This document shows, one piece after another, positions 48,931 to 62,230 of a stretch of 64,000 nucleotides of DNA. Numbering within the stretch: the first letter of the stretch is position 1; each line of letters begins with the position of its first letter. A program made the position numbers and the translations under genes. Origin of the DNA: Luscinia megarhynchos (lineage: Eukaryota > Chordata > Aves > Passeriformes > Turdidae); contig JAPFBE010000002.1 in NCBI GenBank assembly GCA_034336665.1, positions 76,387,405-76,451,404 on the forward strand. The letters are read 5' to 3'. The notes below the pieces were generated by a model that was given only the letters and a program-made list of their open reading frames with translations, had not been told where the DNA came from and did not search any database.

Positions 48931-51900
48931 TATTTTTCTCCAAATATTTCCTTCTTTAAGCTTTATTAATAAAGTAATACTGCAGTACTTCTGCAAGTTC
49001 AGAGGTCATGAATTTGGAATACAACAATAATACTACTAATAATGAAAAGCTTTACAAAAATGTAAATTATAAATGTATTAATGTACCTGTAACACACATA
49101 GCATTTATAGTACTTAGATGGACTGCCTCAACATTAATTAGACAATAATATGTTGCACTACTGAGAAAAGGTTCCTGCATTTACTGTTCTATTTCTTAGA
49201 TGTATGTATGATAAAGGTGTAAGGAAGCGATTTGAAACTGGTGAACATAATTTTTTTTTATGCTTACTAAATATGCAGGATATTGAATGCCAGTTGTTGT
49301 CTGATCCAGTATCACTTTCAATGCTTTTTTACTGCTATGCATTTGTCTTCCAGGAGCCACATCAGCTTGGTGGTATTTGATCACTATTTTCTTTCTTTTA
49401 AAGCATATCTAAATTTTTAATAACAAGTTATTTTCCATTTTGCAAAATCTGTTTATAACATGAAAAATTAATGCCAAAGGCCAACATTTAATTATGATGT
49501 GCTGCTAGCAGCATCTTTGGTGTGGTACTGGAAACTAGTAATATTTCTTTATGGTTAATTTCTTGTGGGTTTTTACAATGAACTGTACCTGTCAAATATT
49601 GTTGCTAATATTTGTGAGCTTCTGGCTAAAAAGAACCCTATTTTATTTAGTTCTTTGTAAAGAATTGAACATTGCTTCTAGAAAATGTGGAACATCTGTA
49701 GCTTTGAGAATTCATTATTTTATGTTATCGTATTTCCTACTTTTCTGAAATCTCACCTACACAAATCAGTATTCTGCAAGTGAAACAAAACTGTCCTCAC
49801 AACTTTCATTCTTGGATGCAATCCTTACAAACAGTGAGGTAGGTATGCTAAAAATGGGCTAGTCATTACAGTTTCAGAAAAAAAAGCTTGGTAAAATAAT
49901 ATTTAAGAACATGGAATAACATTAAAGGTAACAGCAATGTATTTAATTAAAAAAAACAAAACAAAAATTTAAGTTTAAATGGTGGTATTTATTTTCCTTA
50001 ATCTAATACTTTTGGCCATCCGATTAACAGTGTAGTATGTTTTAAAAGATACAGAAATTGTTGGAATTTCCATCCAAATATTATTCCTGTTAAAATAGAT
50101 CTTTGTTGGCATTAAAATCTTATCTCTTCCAGAGCTGCAGGGAAAAAGTCAGGACTTTTTATACCATTAGAATCTGCGCTGTCATCTTCTCAGAGAAACT
50201 CAGAATACTCTGCTTCCTGAAGAGACCAGGATTTAAAAATGTTAAAATCATATTATTTTTCAATGTAAAACACAAAAAAAACCTATGAAATGTATGTGTT
50301 CTGCATGCATAGAAAACAAGTGCAAAGTTATAAAATTTTTATTGACACTTTTTTTGGGGAAGATTTGCATAGCTTTTAGCTTATCCACCTCAAAACTTCT
50401 TTTTGTAATCTTTTACTATATGCAGTGCTATCTTGTATTCTGTAGTCATAAATCATAAAAGGCATTGAGATAGAAGTGACGAATTTCTAAGTCACATGGA
50501 GACTATAGTCCCCATTTCTCTTGCTTACCTCATTTTCACTCTGCTAATATACCTATCTTAGGTTAAACCCCAAACATTTCACAGCTCTCAAAAGCTTCAA
50601 AAAGCTCCCACTTTTGATTCTCAGAGCGGGATATTGTAAAGAAACAACATTCCTCTTGAACAGATGTGGATATTTTTTACTTACCACTTAGTTCCAAACT
50701 TCAGCTTTCCCAAAATCCAAGGCAGAGAGACCTTTTACCAGGAACACTTTCTTTTCACCACTAATATAAAAACAGTTGAACTGAGGATACTTGTCATAGA
50801 AAATATCTGAAAGTTACCAATTTTTATCTTTTCCATGTTAGTATCTATGCAAACACAAATTATGTATGCATGAAGGTAGAAATATTAATTTATCTATGGC
50901 ACTCAAGTAATTTCTATGCATCACACTTTGCATTGTGGCACAGCTGTTAGACTTGGTGTGAAAGAGTTATATTAAGATGTTGTATTGCAAGAAACCCTCC
51001 AATGACTTATTCAGTCCTCCATTTTTCAAGTCATGAATTTTATGAAGATGCAGGATCCGGAATGGCTGATTTTACAACCCAAAGGTAGAGATTGGATTCT
51101 TTTTATAGCAGAAAAACATCTAAAATGAGATGCTTTACACACCTTTTGTTCTGTCTGTGTTGGAAACTGAGCTATTCATTGTTTGTTCAAACTGTTCTGC
51201 CTTTTCACTAGCACAGTGCAATCATTGAGACATGAGGATTTAGATATATCCTAGCTCATAAATGGTTTCTCACATTTATTTCAGAGCAAGCTATCAAGTT
51301 TTCAGAAAAATGACTTGTGTTCATCTTGAGAGCCTTAGTACAGATAAGATAACTAATTTCAGTTAGTACTGCCACACTGAACTTTATAAATGGCACTTAG
51401 GTACATAAACTTGTTCTAAATCTTGTATGCAATAAAAGAGAAAGGCAACTTGCAAAAAAAAAGAAGTAATTTTTCTCCTGTGTAATCTTGTTTTCTTTAT
51501 GAAAAAGATGTTACCATATTTGGAAAATCAACACAAAACTGGTATATTTATGTGGGCTTTAGTTTATATATAGACCTGTAATTTCTATGCAAAAGTGAGT
51601 TTCCCTCTGTGGTAAATAAATAATGTCTCCCATGTCAGCTTGATATGTGCCTAGCACAGCAGGGACTTGATTCTGATTAATGACTGCAATATTGTTTGTT
51701 TCATATAAATATATTTTACTGCTCTATTCCAAATCATAGAAGATGGTCCACATCAAATGAAATATGTTTTATATTCACAAGTCAAATAGAATGGTAAAAT
51801 CATAAGCCTTGTTGGTTAACAGGTGCTTTCAGACTATTAATTTAAACAAATAATATTTAGCTTAATATCCAAAATGTGTTGATATACTTTATCATCTAGT

Positions 51901-52085
51901 GAAAGAAATAGAGTAGTTCAGGGAAGTTTTTCTCTTTTCTAAGATATGCGTACATGCTCCCATGATTGTTTTTCTAGTATTCTTCCATCTTTGTGATGTA
52001 CAGAGCATGATCATTTCAATAATCCTGCCTCAAAGAAAGAAAACAAATCCATATGTAAAGTGGTAGGGCGGATGTGATACAGTGA
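48931..52085. other. Non-coding DNA, no gene seen
   Basis: AT-rich, with only short frames. A-runs occur at 49950 and 51456. I see no transposon ends or RNA genes. Confidence 0.5.
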
Positions 52086-52563
52086 TGTTGCATTTTAGGC
52101 TAGAGGCCAGTGGCGAAAAGGATGATGCAACATAGTTCCTCGTGCAAATGGAGAAGCAAAAGACAGAAAGCTTTATTTAAAGAAACACTACACATATATA
52201 TATAGGGTAGTACGTGAAAAAAAAAAAAATAGAAAAGTCTCATTGGTCCAAGAAGGCAACACCTCTCTGAAAACATGCTTTCTGCAAAACATCATGAGAC
52301 ACTCACATGGCTCTCACACACCCTGCAGGTGCATCATCATTGTTGGAATTTCTTGACCTTGTAAAGCCTGAGAAACTCAAGGCTTCAAGGCTGCCTTTTC
52401 CCTGGATCCCAGCAGCATCCAACGACACAGTGATCTCCACATTTTTGCTCTAACACTAGTGTTATTCTCCCTCTTCCCAATGAGGATGTGATCTTGGCAC
52501 AGAGCTCCTGGCTGATTCATTAAGTCAGTGGCAAGCTTGTAGGGTCCAGGCTGTGCTAATACA
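52086..52563 (-). mobile_element. Probable solo LTR of an avian endogenous retrovirus
   Basis: Read on the minus strand, the segment starts tgtattagcacagcctgg and ends aaaatgcaaca, giving TGT...ACA ends. A TATATATATA stretch lies at plus 52195-52204 and a poly(A) signal AATAAA at plus 52172-52177 (as tttatt), about 90 bases before the end, the order expected for U3-R-U5. No internal viral sequence or partner LTR is present. A convincing target duplication is lacking (flanks agtga and gtgtg agree only in part), so the borders may be off by some bases. An alternative outer border is the TG at 52073. The family is not named; the identification rests on structure and general resemblance. Confidence 0.55.
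52172..52177 (-). promoter_or_regulatory. LTR poly(A) signal (AATAAA on minus strand)
   Basis: tttatt on the plus strand, lying between a TATA-rich element and the proposed LTR 3' end. It orients the LTR to the minus strand. Confidence 0.45.
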
Positions 52564-55500
52564 GTGTGTCCACGCTGCCTGGATAATTCCAGGCAATGAA
52601 TGTTCAGTCTTTTTCTCTTCTGATGTCAGCCCTTTGGTAAAGGCAAAGAAGAAGGTGAGATGATCACCTGAGTATGTCTGAGGGAGAGGTTTCTAGTCTG
52701 CAGGATAAAGAGGGGAAAAGAAAACCAGGTGATCACAGTGAGAGCCTTCAGCTCAAACAGAGAGGGAAGAAAAAAGGTAGAAAGGAACAAGAATCAGGTA
52801 TCCTGACCACAGAGAAATAAGCTAAGTTTGCAATGGCCCAAGATAACTCTGAACTAGTTCAGACCAAAGCTATACACCAAGGACATTCTTTCAAGGAATA
52901 ACTGAATAAACTTTTTATTGCTAGGCAGAGAGTAATTCTAAATTTTGTCTCTTTTAAAGTTTATATTCCTATAAAACCTACCTTATGCAGTTTAAGAGCC
53001 AATATTAGAGCTTGTCTAGAGGAGATCACATAAAGGACATTTTCTAGACATATCTAAATCAAAGTTTTATGCAAGTCAATGTTCTATCACATTTAACTAG
53101 ATTTGACCATTCATAAATATTAAGATATCAAAAACTATCCAGTGTCATTAATGTACTATGCCATTAAAGTTAATGAGAGGAACAGTGTATGTGGTCATAA
53201 AGAGAATTTAGCAAAGCCAAGACTGTTTTCCTTTGGAATACAGGCTAAGTCTGATGTGTTTGGCTTGGATGCTTCTGTGTAGTTTTTCACTCTTGTGCAA
53301 TTATGGGCTTACTAAATTGACAAATTGTACAGGCAATACAGTCAGAAGGGCCAAAGAGCAAATGAAAGAACATTGTGAGGTATAACATAAGACATTATGT
53401 CTGTAATGGCAGCTTTATTATAAGCAGTTTCACTAAGTTGCCCTACGAACATTTATAGATTCTCTGTCCAGAAGTATTCAGGGTTAAGTACCTTACTTAA
53501 TTTGAGATAAAAGGATGCCAGTCAATAAATAAAATCATTGGACTCAATATAAAGACGAAACCAGTGCAGCTGTATAAGAACTTTCTCCAATTCCCTATAT
53601 TTGCATCCTCTATTTGAAAACATCCATCATCTCCTTTGGTCTGGAGCACATGAACTCATTTACTATCCTATTTCTAGCCCAAGAGAATTGAAACTCAAGG
53701 ACAAACTGGGTCCTATTGGAATGATCTTTATAAGTTCCTAAGGGATGGTTGTTATCAAAGCACTTCCATTATGCCATCCTCAGACAATTTTATGTTTTGT
53801 ATATGGATATTGGGCTTTTGTTTGCTGATTTGTTTGTTCCTATTTTCCAACTTCTTTAATCAGAATTTAAACCTACTGTGTTTTCAAGTACTCTCATCAG
53901 GGTCATGGAACCAGCAACACTGGATATATGGGAAAAATAAATTTACTTATCAGAAAAGCTTTCAGGTAGAGATAAGAATTCAGTGCAGTTGAAGGAAAGA
54001 GGGAGATAACTGGATTCTGAAGTGTCTTGGATTTGAAACAGATGCATAAACACACATCCATAAAGATTTGGATGAGTGGAATTCTGTCAGGCGGTTTGAC
54101 CTTGTCTCAGAACAAGAGGCATGTAAAGCATCCTTCCCTCACTGAGGTGAGACAGGGAAAGCTCTGGGACTCCTCCAGGCAAGGCCCATCTGCCTTGCCT
54201 CTGTTCAGTGACACAAAGGTGCCTGACACTGGGAGAGCTCCTAGGAAAGTCCAACAATCTACCAAGAGGCTGCCAGGGTAGCTTTCCCAACATGGGACAC
54301 TATGGATATCCAGAGGGACTTCCAATCTTCTTTTTCCCCTTAGCATGCCATTTCTGCTTCCAGCATTTAAATTTTCTACTGTTTCTTCTTGTCTCATCCT
54401 TTATATATGTTCCAAAATAGTAATAATGTCTAAGTTACTCAACAGCCTCTGTTTACAGACAGTCTAACAAATACTTCATGAAAAATAGATCAGTGAGTCT
54501 TCCTTTTCCTGTAATTTATTTTCTCCTAAAGCATATGTAAAACTATCAAAGGGAATGTAAGCACTTAATTGCTTAAATTTTGTTGGCGTTGAATGAAATT
54601 TAAAAATTCTCAAGATTCACCAATAATTTCTGACATGGAATTCCAGCTTCAAAATCATATAGCTGTTTTTTAAAATGTTGCCTTTTTTCTTTCTAATAAT
54701 TTTATCTGTAATTATGTTCTTTAGGTTTTCTAGGAATGTATATTTAAGTCTGATTAAATCAGTAGAATCAAGACCTTAAAATCGCAGGTTTGGTTTTTTT
54801 AAATTACATGACAAAACCAGGAAAATACGCTATTAAAAACAAAAATAACTTAAAAATATAGATATAAATGTGATTTAAGGATTTTCCTACTTAGAAAATC
54901 CAATGCAGTCTGTAGCAAATATTGTTCTTTGAGTTTAAAAAGATATAATTATTTATTCCTGGAATATAATTTAAAATATTTTAAATGAAAGAATTTAATT
55001 TAAATGGGATTAAGCAAAACTTGTACTAATGCATATGACTGGTAAAGCATTGAACTTTAAGTTCTTTTATGCCTATTATCTTCCTGGTAGTGGTACTGAC
55101 ATATTCTGCTTTGCATGCATTCACAGTGGTTTTGAAGATCAGGATGAAAGGCATGAACAGAAATCCCAGCTACCACATTGTTTTTGAGAAATGTATCTTA
55201 GAGTCAAGCTTTTCCATGCATTTCATTAAATCTTAATAAATAGTGTTACTTGCTGCTTCACACTTTTCTAGGAAAAAAAAGTCTTCCCAGTAATTCCACA
55301 AGGAAATCTAATTCTCAGTTCAGGAGGAGTAATCCTTGCCCTTCAAAAACTTTTCATATTTTATTATTTTTATCTTAGAACATAGGGCTAATCGTTTTTC
55401 ACAGAAGGTTAGTGCTCATCCAATTTCATGGGGTTATTGGTTCATATCACAGATGTAAAAAATGCAAGTGTTGGTTATTTCATCTTTTCTAAAAATACAG

Positions 55501-57374
55501 ACTGCTGCAGGACAGAATAATGGCATTTGGCTTATCTCTGAAGCACAAATATAACTTTGGAGACCACTGGTGCATTTTAGTAAAGTAGTACCAATTCCTC
55601 ACGTGAAACACCAATCTCATTACAACATTCTCTCAACTGCAGTCCTCCTAAATAGAGTATTAGTACCAACTGCTAATATTCCTTCTTTTCAATAAATAGA
55701 ATGTGTATGCAACATTACTGGAGTTTTTCTAGTAGGTCACCTGAGGCCAGCTCAGTCTCTGAGCCCAGAGGAGATAATGTTGAGCACAAGAAAAATTCTT
55801 AGATTTGATACATAGGAACAGGTTGAGGTCAAGTTTATCATGTCCAAGGGACATTTTGATTTTTTTACATCAGGTGCTCAGATGGGGACTGAGGGACAGA
55901 ATCGTTTTCTTTAATTTAACGGTTTAAAAATGTGGTGCAAAGTCTGAACAAACCAATTGCCTTGGTTTCTTCTAACCATTGGAGAGGGAGGATTGGGAAT
56001 TTCAGTCTAGTTTTACAAAGGAGTTCATTTTAACATGAATCTTCACTATTTTGAAGCTGAATGGAAAACTAATTAGCAGGTCCGAATGCAAATTAACTCC
56101 TTTTTCAATGTTTAAGTTTCACTGATACTTCAGTGATTGTAGCACAAATATATAGAGCCATATAGTTAAAGATATCTAGAAATGAGTGAAGAGAATTGGA
56201 TTTTGCTGCTGTGAAATAGTCTTAGAAAAGCAAAAGAGACTATAAAATAATTCAATAAATCTGTACAAAATATTACTATGACACATGATATGTGTGAATT
56301 AGTTTATGAGTGACAGGCATACAGTGCATGTTTCTCTCAGTACACTGGCCTCAACAAAAAAATCTTATTTATATGGATTACAGAGTAGTTCTTCCAGACT
56401 ATAATGAGGCCAGTGCATAGCAGCAGACATTATCCAGAGCAATGCTTTCTGCCAGTCCTTGACAGGCTGTAGGGCAGGCTAAAGACAAGGGCATGAACAA
56501 ATGTAGGTCCCTGGATGCTGCTCCTGCCTAAGCAAGCTTAAAGCAGAATTAGCAGGAAGTAAAAAAATAATCTTCCAATACTTTAGTCTGATACTTATCA
56601 GAAATTCCAAATTAATTTAGAAACTTGGCTTGTTTACAAAAGTCTACACTTTGCAAAACTCACCCAATTAATCCTAGGCTGTAGATTCACACCCACAGGG
56701 CATGTGAATCCATGTCCATGGATTTAGTTGCTGCTAACATTTCGTTCAGATTTTATGAGCAAAAGTGTCAATCCTGTCTCTCACTGGTAGGAAGCCATTA
56801 GAGATAAGGTTTTGTTTAGGGGAGTTTCTTTCCTTGCAGAAGTACTCTTTTTGCCTCTCCTCTTGCACTCAGCCATAAATATTACTGCTAAATGATTTTG
56901 CTTAACAATTATATACACGTGCCACTTCTTTCTTATCTCCAATGTGATACATTACTAGAAGTGAGCAAAATCAAGATTTTTTCAGTAGGTCATTTAGCTA
57001 AATGTCACCTTCCACTCAGATAATATACAATGATACCAAAGAGAAAAGAGACTGCAGCACCCTGAACTCTGTAGGTTGATGTCACAGTTCAAAGGAACAA
57101 GGATATACAATTCTTTCAAACTGAATGGCTAGTCAAAATCTGTCATCCTGTGAGTTATTCTGGTTAGGAGGAAAAGATGATGACGAAGCCAGGTTACCTT
57201 GTTACAATCCCATTCATATTTACATGAGGCATGAGAAAAACTGCTTTACCATGCACTGGAGAAAATCATGCACTATAGAATCATTAGTATTAACCTCAAA
57301 ATTCTTTCATGAATTCTCTCACAGATCTTTCAAAAGTGTTGTTTTAGTTTTCAGGGCTGAGTTTTTTGTTTTTG
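52564..57374. other. Non-coding DNA, no gene seen
   Basis: AT-rich with a GC-richer unrecognised patch at 54080-54300 (frames of 68-96 codons on both strands, no motifs). No transposon ends, RNA genes or splice-bounded coding frames recognised. Confidence 0.5.
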
Positions 57375-57398
57375 TTTTTTTTTTGGGGGGGGGGGGGG
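57375..57398. repeat. Homopolymer junction T10-G14
   Basis: Ten T (57375-57384) run directly into fourteen G (57385-57398). Long G-runs can form G-quadruplexes and are often mis-sized in sequencing. Confidence 0.9.
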
Positions 57399-58115
57399 AG
57401 GCTTTTTTCCTGTCTTTTTCCCCCCACTTTTCTGTATCTTTTGCTGTCATTTGTCTCTCTGACTTTCTCTTTTGTATATTTATCTGCACTAAAATTGTAC
57501 CCTACTTCTAAAAGGACATAGCTTCTGATTCTTACATTTTACAGGTACTTTATGAAAGGAGCCTCATTACATTCTGCAAAGCACTAGTCAAGTTACCTTG
57601 CAAATGTAATTATACAGCATTAACATTGCACTGATATGCATATAAATATGCATACTCATATAAATTTTATATACTATATGAAATTCAACCCAGAGATCAG
57701 TATCTGTAAATACTTTAAGCTGTCTTAAAAGGGTAGACTTCTAATTTGCATCTGATGCTCATATGAAGTAGGCCAAACTTAGGCTATACAATCTGGACAT
57801 CAGCATAAAATTGGAGTAAGTATTCACTCTAAATGCAGTGATAGAATGAAGATGTCATGACTTTCAACAAAACTAGTTATTGTAGTATCAAGATGTTGTA
57901 AGGAACTCAAAATTGTGTGCAAACAGATAGAAATGAACCAGCATGATAGTATAGCATAAAAATAAAAATGTAGTAGAGTCAATGTTGGTCTATTCATACT
58001 GCCAAAAAATATATGAAGTCAGAAGGAAATGCTTCAATAAATATTACAGCAGCAGGTGTGAAAGCATTACTGCCATCTGCAAAATAGATCCAGCGCTTGT
58101 TAAAGGTGTTCACTT
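57399..58115. other. Non-coding DNA between simple repeats
   Basis: T/C-rich for about 80 bases, then AT-rich. No gene or transposon recognised. Confidence 0.5.
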
Positions 58116-58174
58116 GATTTGATTTGATTTGATTTGATTTGATTTGATTTGATTTGATTTGATTTGATTTGATT
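58116..58174. repeat. (GATTT)n pentanucleotide microsatellite
   Basis: Eleven perfect GATTT units plus a partial GATT, 59 bases, with no interruption. Uninterrupted length suggests an actively mutating, likely polymorphic locus. The repeated SNQIK peptide read from the minus strand is an artefact of the unit. Confidence 0.97.
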
Positions 58175-61100
58175 GATCTAGTGCTCATCCTCTTAGGTAT
58201 GTATTCATTTTCATAGTACCCAGCAAGTGAGAGAAGTACAACACAGAGAGATTTGACAGCCTAATTTTAATAATAATTTTATGCTTATATGGAGCATGTT
58301 ATATATTCACAGAACTGTACAAATAGTAACCAACTAATAAAAACTAATGTTATTCCTTCTCTATCTCATGATACTAATGAAGCATATTACTTATTCTCCA
58401 TCTGCTCTTTCATGTTTTCAGCTCTTTACACTTGAGCATTTTATGGCAAACTCTAGAGATCAATTTGTACAGCTAAGAAAGATGCACACAGATAACACAC
58501 TTTACAAACTCCTCCTTAAATAGTGTCTGCTGCCAAATGTGGGCAACAAGTCTTATAGCGATGTACCCCAGAAAGATTGTGGCTTTGTGATATTGTGAAT
58601 TAGTTATTGATAGAATTTAAATGAGCTCAGGTAAAATTAGAGTCGGTCAGAATTTTTCTGAGACAAATTTACTCTCAGAGAATGATGGTCCTTGGATGTA
58701 TAGTCCAGCTTGTCAGTGGAAAGCAAGCCCTGGGTCAGGGGTAAAGGACATTCAATCCTGAGTAGCCCTGAAAATTTATGGGTCCAATGGAGCAAATTCT
58801 TTCCACACCCAGTGCTGGACCTGGAAAGATGCCTTTCCAACTTTGTCAGTATCGACCTGGAGTCTTTTGATTCCTTGCAAGTCTGAGCATTTATATTTTA
58901 TTTTAGCCTCCAAGTGTGCTCATGAGCCACTGTCCCTGATTGCTCACATTTTCTGCATGCTGAATCATGATTGGGATTCTGAATCCAGGATAAGCCAGCT
59001 ACATTTGCTGATGGGGAAGGCTGGAGATAAAAGAACTGATAGAGAGTCCCTTGTGCCCTGGCATTACTCTGTAGTCAGAGACAGCAGCTGTGAGGATTTG
59101 AAACTGAGTTGAGTTTCAGCACAGTTACTAACAGCACCAAGGAGGTTTTTTTACATCTGGACTTTGCTCTCAATGGGCATAACCAAAATTTTGTTTATCC
59201 CTACATCTCAGAAATCCTGGAGAAAAAAGACTGAAACAGGAACTTTGAAAATGGCATCTTAGTTGGAATTTCAGGTCTAAATGAAATATTTTATGTTAGA
59301 AATCTGACAGAACTGTTTTTTGATTTGAGGGGTTAAGTTTGTCCGGAGATTTGAGATTTGGAGTTTTTTTCATATTGAAGCACATAATTTGTGTCCAAAA
59401 TTTCAGATCTTCAGAGAAAGAAGAACTCTAATTTCCAAGATTAAAGTAAAGTCTTCTAAGATTTGTGACAAAGATTTTCCCTGCCTTGTTTCATCCTTTA
59501 GCCAATTTTTGAAGACAGTGATGGGGAGAAAAATGGGTGTTTGAAGTGATATTATAGATCAGGTTGGTAAATTATTATGTTGACAAGCTTTGAAAAATTA
59601 ATAATGGCTAGTTCGTTGACTTTGTGTTTTGAAGATGAAAATATAACAGGAATACTAAGCATGACTACTCTTATGCTTAATTTTTTATGTAAGGATTCCA
59701 GTAGTTTGCATCTAGGCTTCAGTGTGCAAATTGTCCATTGGAACTGGACACTTCCCAGTTTTCCTAATTGCATTCTGCTTACTGGCATTTTTGTCTACAA
59801 TTTCAACTGCTTATGTTATTTATCATTTCCTGTTGTGCTGTGCTACTATGGCCTACTCATTCTTTCACCTGATTCAAAGTTTAAGTCATCCCTACTGAGT
59901 GTCTGAGAGAAGGAGAAAGAAAAATGTGATTCTCTTTTGGAATTGCTAACAAACTAAATTCAGATAAGGGGTAATAAAAGAAATTGGAAGATATGGGAGG
60001 ATGGACACTCACTATAGTATGCTTGAATGGTTACTCAATGCTAGCAGAGTAGATTGTGTTAAAGAAATTCATGGCTTATTTTGAAAATAAACAAATAAAT
60101 TAAAATGTTTACACTTTAATCTCTTAAGATTTCCTACAAGTTGTAGGAAGCATGTGGATAATGGAGGTTTTACCTGACAAGCTAGCTCAAGCATAATAGG
60201 ACAATAGGAAAATTCTGGCAGTCTTGACTAAAACAGGATTTCAGTGTTACTGATATGGGCAGATATGAAAGTCTGGGAAAGAAGCATAAATATGAGAATG
60301 TTACAGGGCAAATAAATGAATGTTTATATGAAAAAAAAGATAAAAATGTATCTATTTTTTTTGGTCAAGGCTGGACTGTATTCTATGCCAATTTTTCCCA
60401 TAAAATGTGTGTTAAAATGTATTATGTTTTTCAAACTGCTTGCTCAAGAAGACAGTTTGGATTTAAGAATATTTAATATTATGGCATAGTAAGAATTAAT
60501 TGATGCTGATGGAAATGGGAAAATCAACTACATAACTGATGAATGTAACCTATGTCAATACAGAGAAGAGTAAGAATTTTATGTGAGCAACCATCAGTAA
60601 AAATCTGGAGACAAAAAGGCTCCTTCAAGAGAAGAGGAGAAAAATATCTGAAGAGAAGTTAGAGGGGAGAAAAAAACCTGTATGACTTTCCTTCCTTTCC
60701 TAGGAAACTAAGGATTTTAGAATTGCTATTTTACCATGTGAATCTTTCATAGTTATTGCTTTGCCACTTCCTGCTCTAATTAATGTAGAAAAAATTCTCT
60801 CATCTAAAAACACTTTGAAGTTTCTTCTAGAAGAGTATGGCTTCCTGCTTACTAGGAGCTGTGCAGGGCACGTTCTCTATGCCCAAAGGTTTACATAAGC
60901 TACCAGATCATTTCCCAGTGCAACTGGAGAAATCAGCTCTGCTTTGGAAAGTCAGCTAGGATTTGGATTTGCTCTAGGCTATCAGTCAAGTGTCTTTGAA
61001 ACAAGAGTGAAAAGCTCCCTGCAAAATTTGTACCTCGTGGTGAGATAAAATTATGTTGAGCCATTCTGATCTCCACTTAGTCCAAGAGAAATCCAGATTC

Positions 61101-61499
61101 AATAACACTGAGAACACATTAGAAATCCTTCTTCTTCATACTTGCTTTGACCGACATAGTGAGTTGAGCAGGTTCTTATGGAAAGCCATTCACTTTATGG
61201 CCTGTCTTGGAGAAAAGGGATACTTTGTAGGTGACACACAGACAAATATCTAAACGTGTTCCTCTAATATATTATGGTGTAATAGAGTATCTTAAATATC
61301 ATGCACTTCTGGGTCTTTCACTTATATTGTTGTCAAAACTGCATCTAAATTTTACCTCTATTATCATGAGCAAGTCAGTCAAAAATGGAAAAGATATCAA
61401 TGAATCTATATGTCTCCATTAATTCTCTGGCTATTATTGGCTTTCTAGGGACACATATACATACTTTCATCCAGCTAGCTGATCCCCTCAAGAAGCAGC
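58175..61499. other. Non-coding DNA, no gene seen
   Basis: Only short frames (109 codons at most, at 59577-59906) without recognisable domains. No RNA genes, transposon ends or notable repeats seen. Confidence 0.5.
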
Positions 61500-62040
61500 A
61501 AGGGTGGGTTACTCCACTGTGGGGAGGGAGCTGAGGGTGACAGCAGACTGGCATCTAGACAGAGTCCTGCTGTCCCCAAACCAGGAGAGCAGAGAAGATC
61601 CAGTGAGAGTAATCAGGGCTGGTGAGAGCTTGGCATCCCCAGACAAATATTTTGTACCAGCTGAGGAAAAGGCAGGAAGAGAATCCAGTGCAGTCAGGTC
61701 AGGGCAAGGACTGGACACAGGCACACCTGGATGGCTCAGGGGAACATCTGGGGCAGGGACTGGGCTGGGGTGAGCACCCAAACCAAAGGGCTGAGGGTGC
61801 CTGGGCGAGCCCCAGACGAGGCTCCTCACTCCTCACAGCCCATCCTTGCAGGGCTCCTGGCACAGCTCTCCCCTGGGCTGTGCTGTCCATCCCAGCACTC
61901 ACCTGCAGCAGCTCAGACCAGCACCCAGGAGCAAGGAAACCTCCTGTCCAGAGTCTTGGTGCACCATGGCCTGGGACAGATACATGGTGGTCCATTCTGT
62001 GACTACTGAGGTTTGTCTTACATCTGCTTTGCCTTGGTAG
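61500..62040. other. GC-rich patch, unrecognised
   Basis: A sharp rise in G+C over its AT-rich surroundings, with overlapping open frames on both strands (up to 126 codons at 61622-62002 plus and 106 at 61509-61829 minus). Frames open on both strands at once point to base composition rather than coding. No protein motif, TG...CA ends or target duplication was found. It could be an unlisted LTR, a GC-rich retrocopy (an A-rich tract follows) or a regulatory island. Confidence 0.35.
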
Positions 62041-62082
62041 TTAGTTACTGTTGAAAAAAAGGATTTAATTTCCTAGAATTCC

Positions 62083-62230
62083 AAGGGAAAAAAAATAAAA
62101 CAACCAAAAATCCACCATAAAACAAAAGAAAAAAACAAAACAAAACAAACAAAAATATAAAAAATTAAAGCACCAAAAAACCCCAACAAAACAAACAAAC
62201 AAAAAGCAACAAAAACCCCTCAAAACACCA
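62083..62230. repeat. A/C-rich low-complexity tract
   Basis: About 150 bases almost free of G and T, made of units like aaaac, aaaca and aaaacccc. It resembles an expanded, decayed poly(A) tail or a (CAAAA)n microsatellite. The open minus-strand frame rich in Phe, Cys and Val (62065-62331) is an artefact of this composition. Confidence 0.85.

Noticed and set aside
58116..58174. CRISPR-like regular repeat
   Set aside because: Units are 5 bases with no spacers; it is a microsatellite in eukaryotic DNA.
57994..58188. Peptide with repeated SNQIK units
   Set aside because: Direct translation of the pentanucleotide microsatellite.
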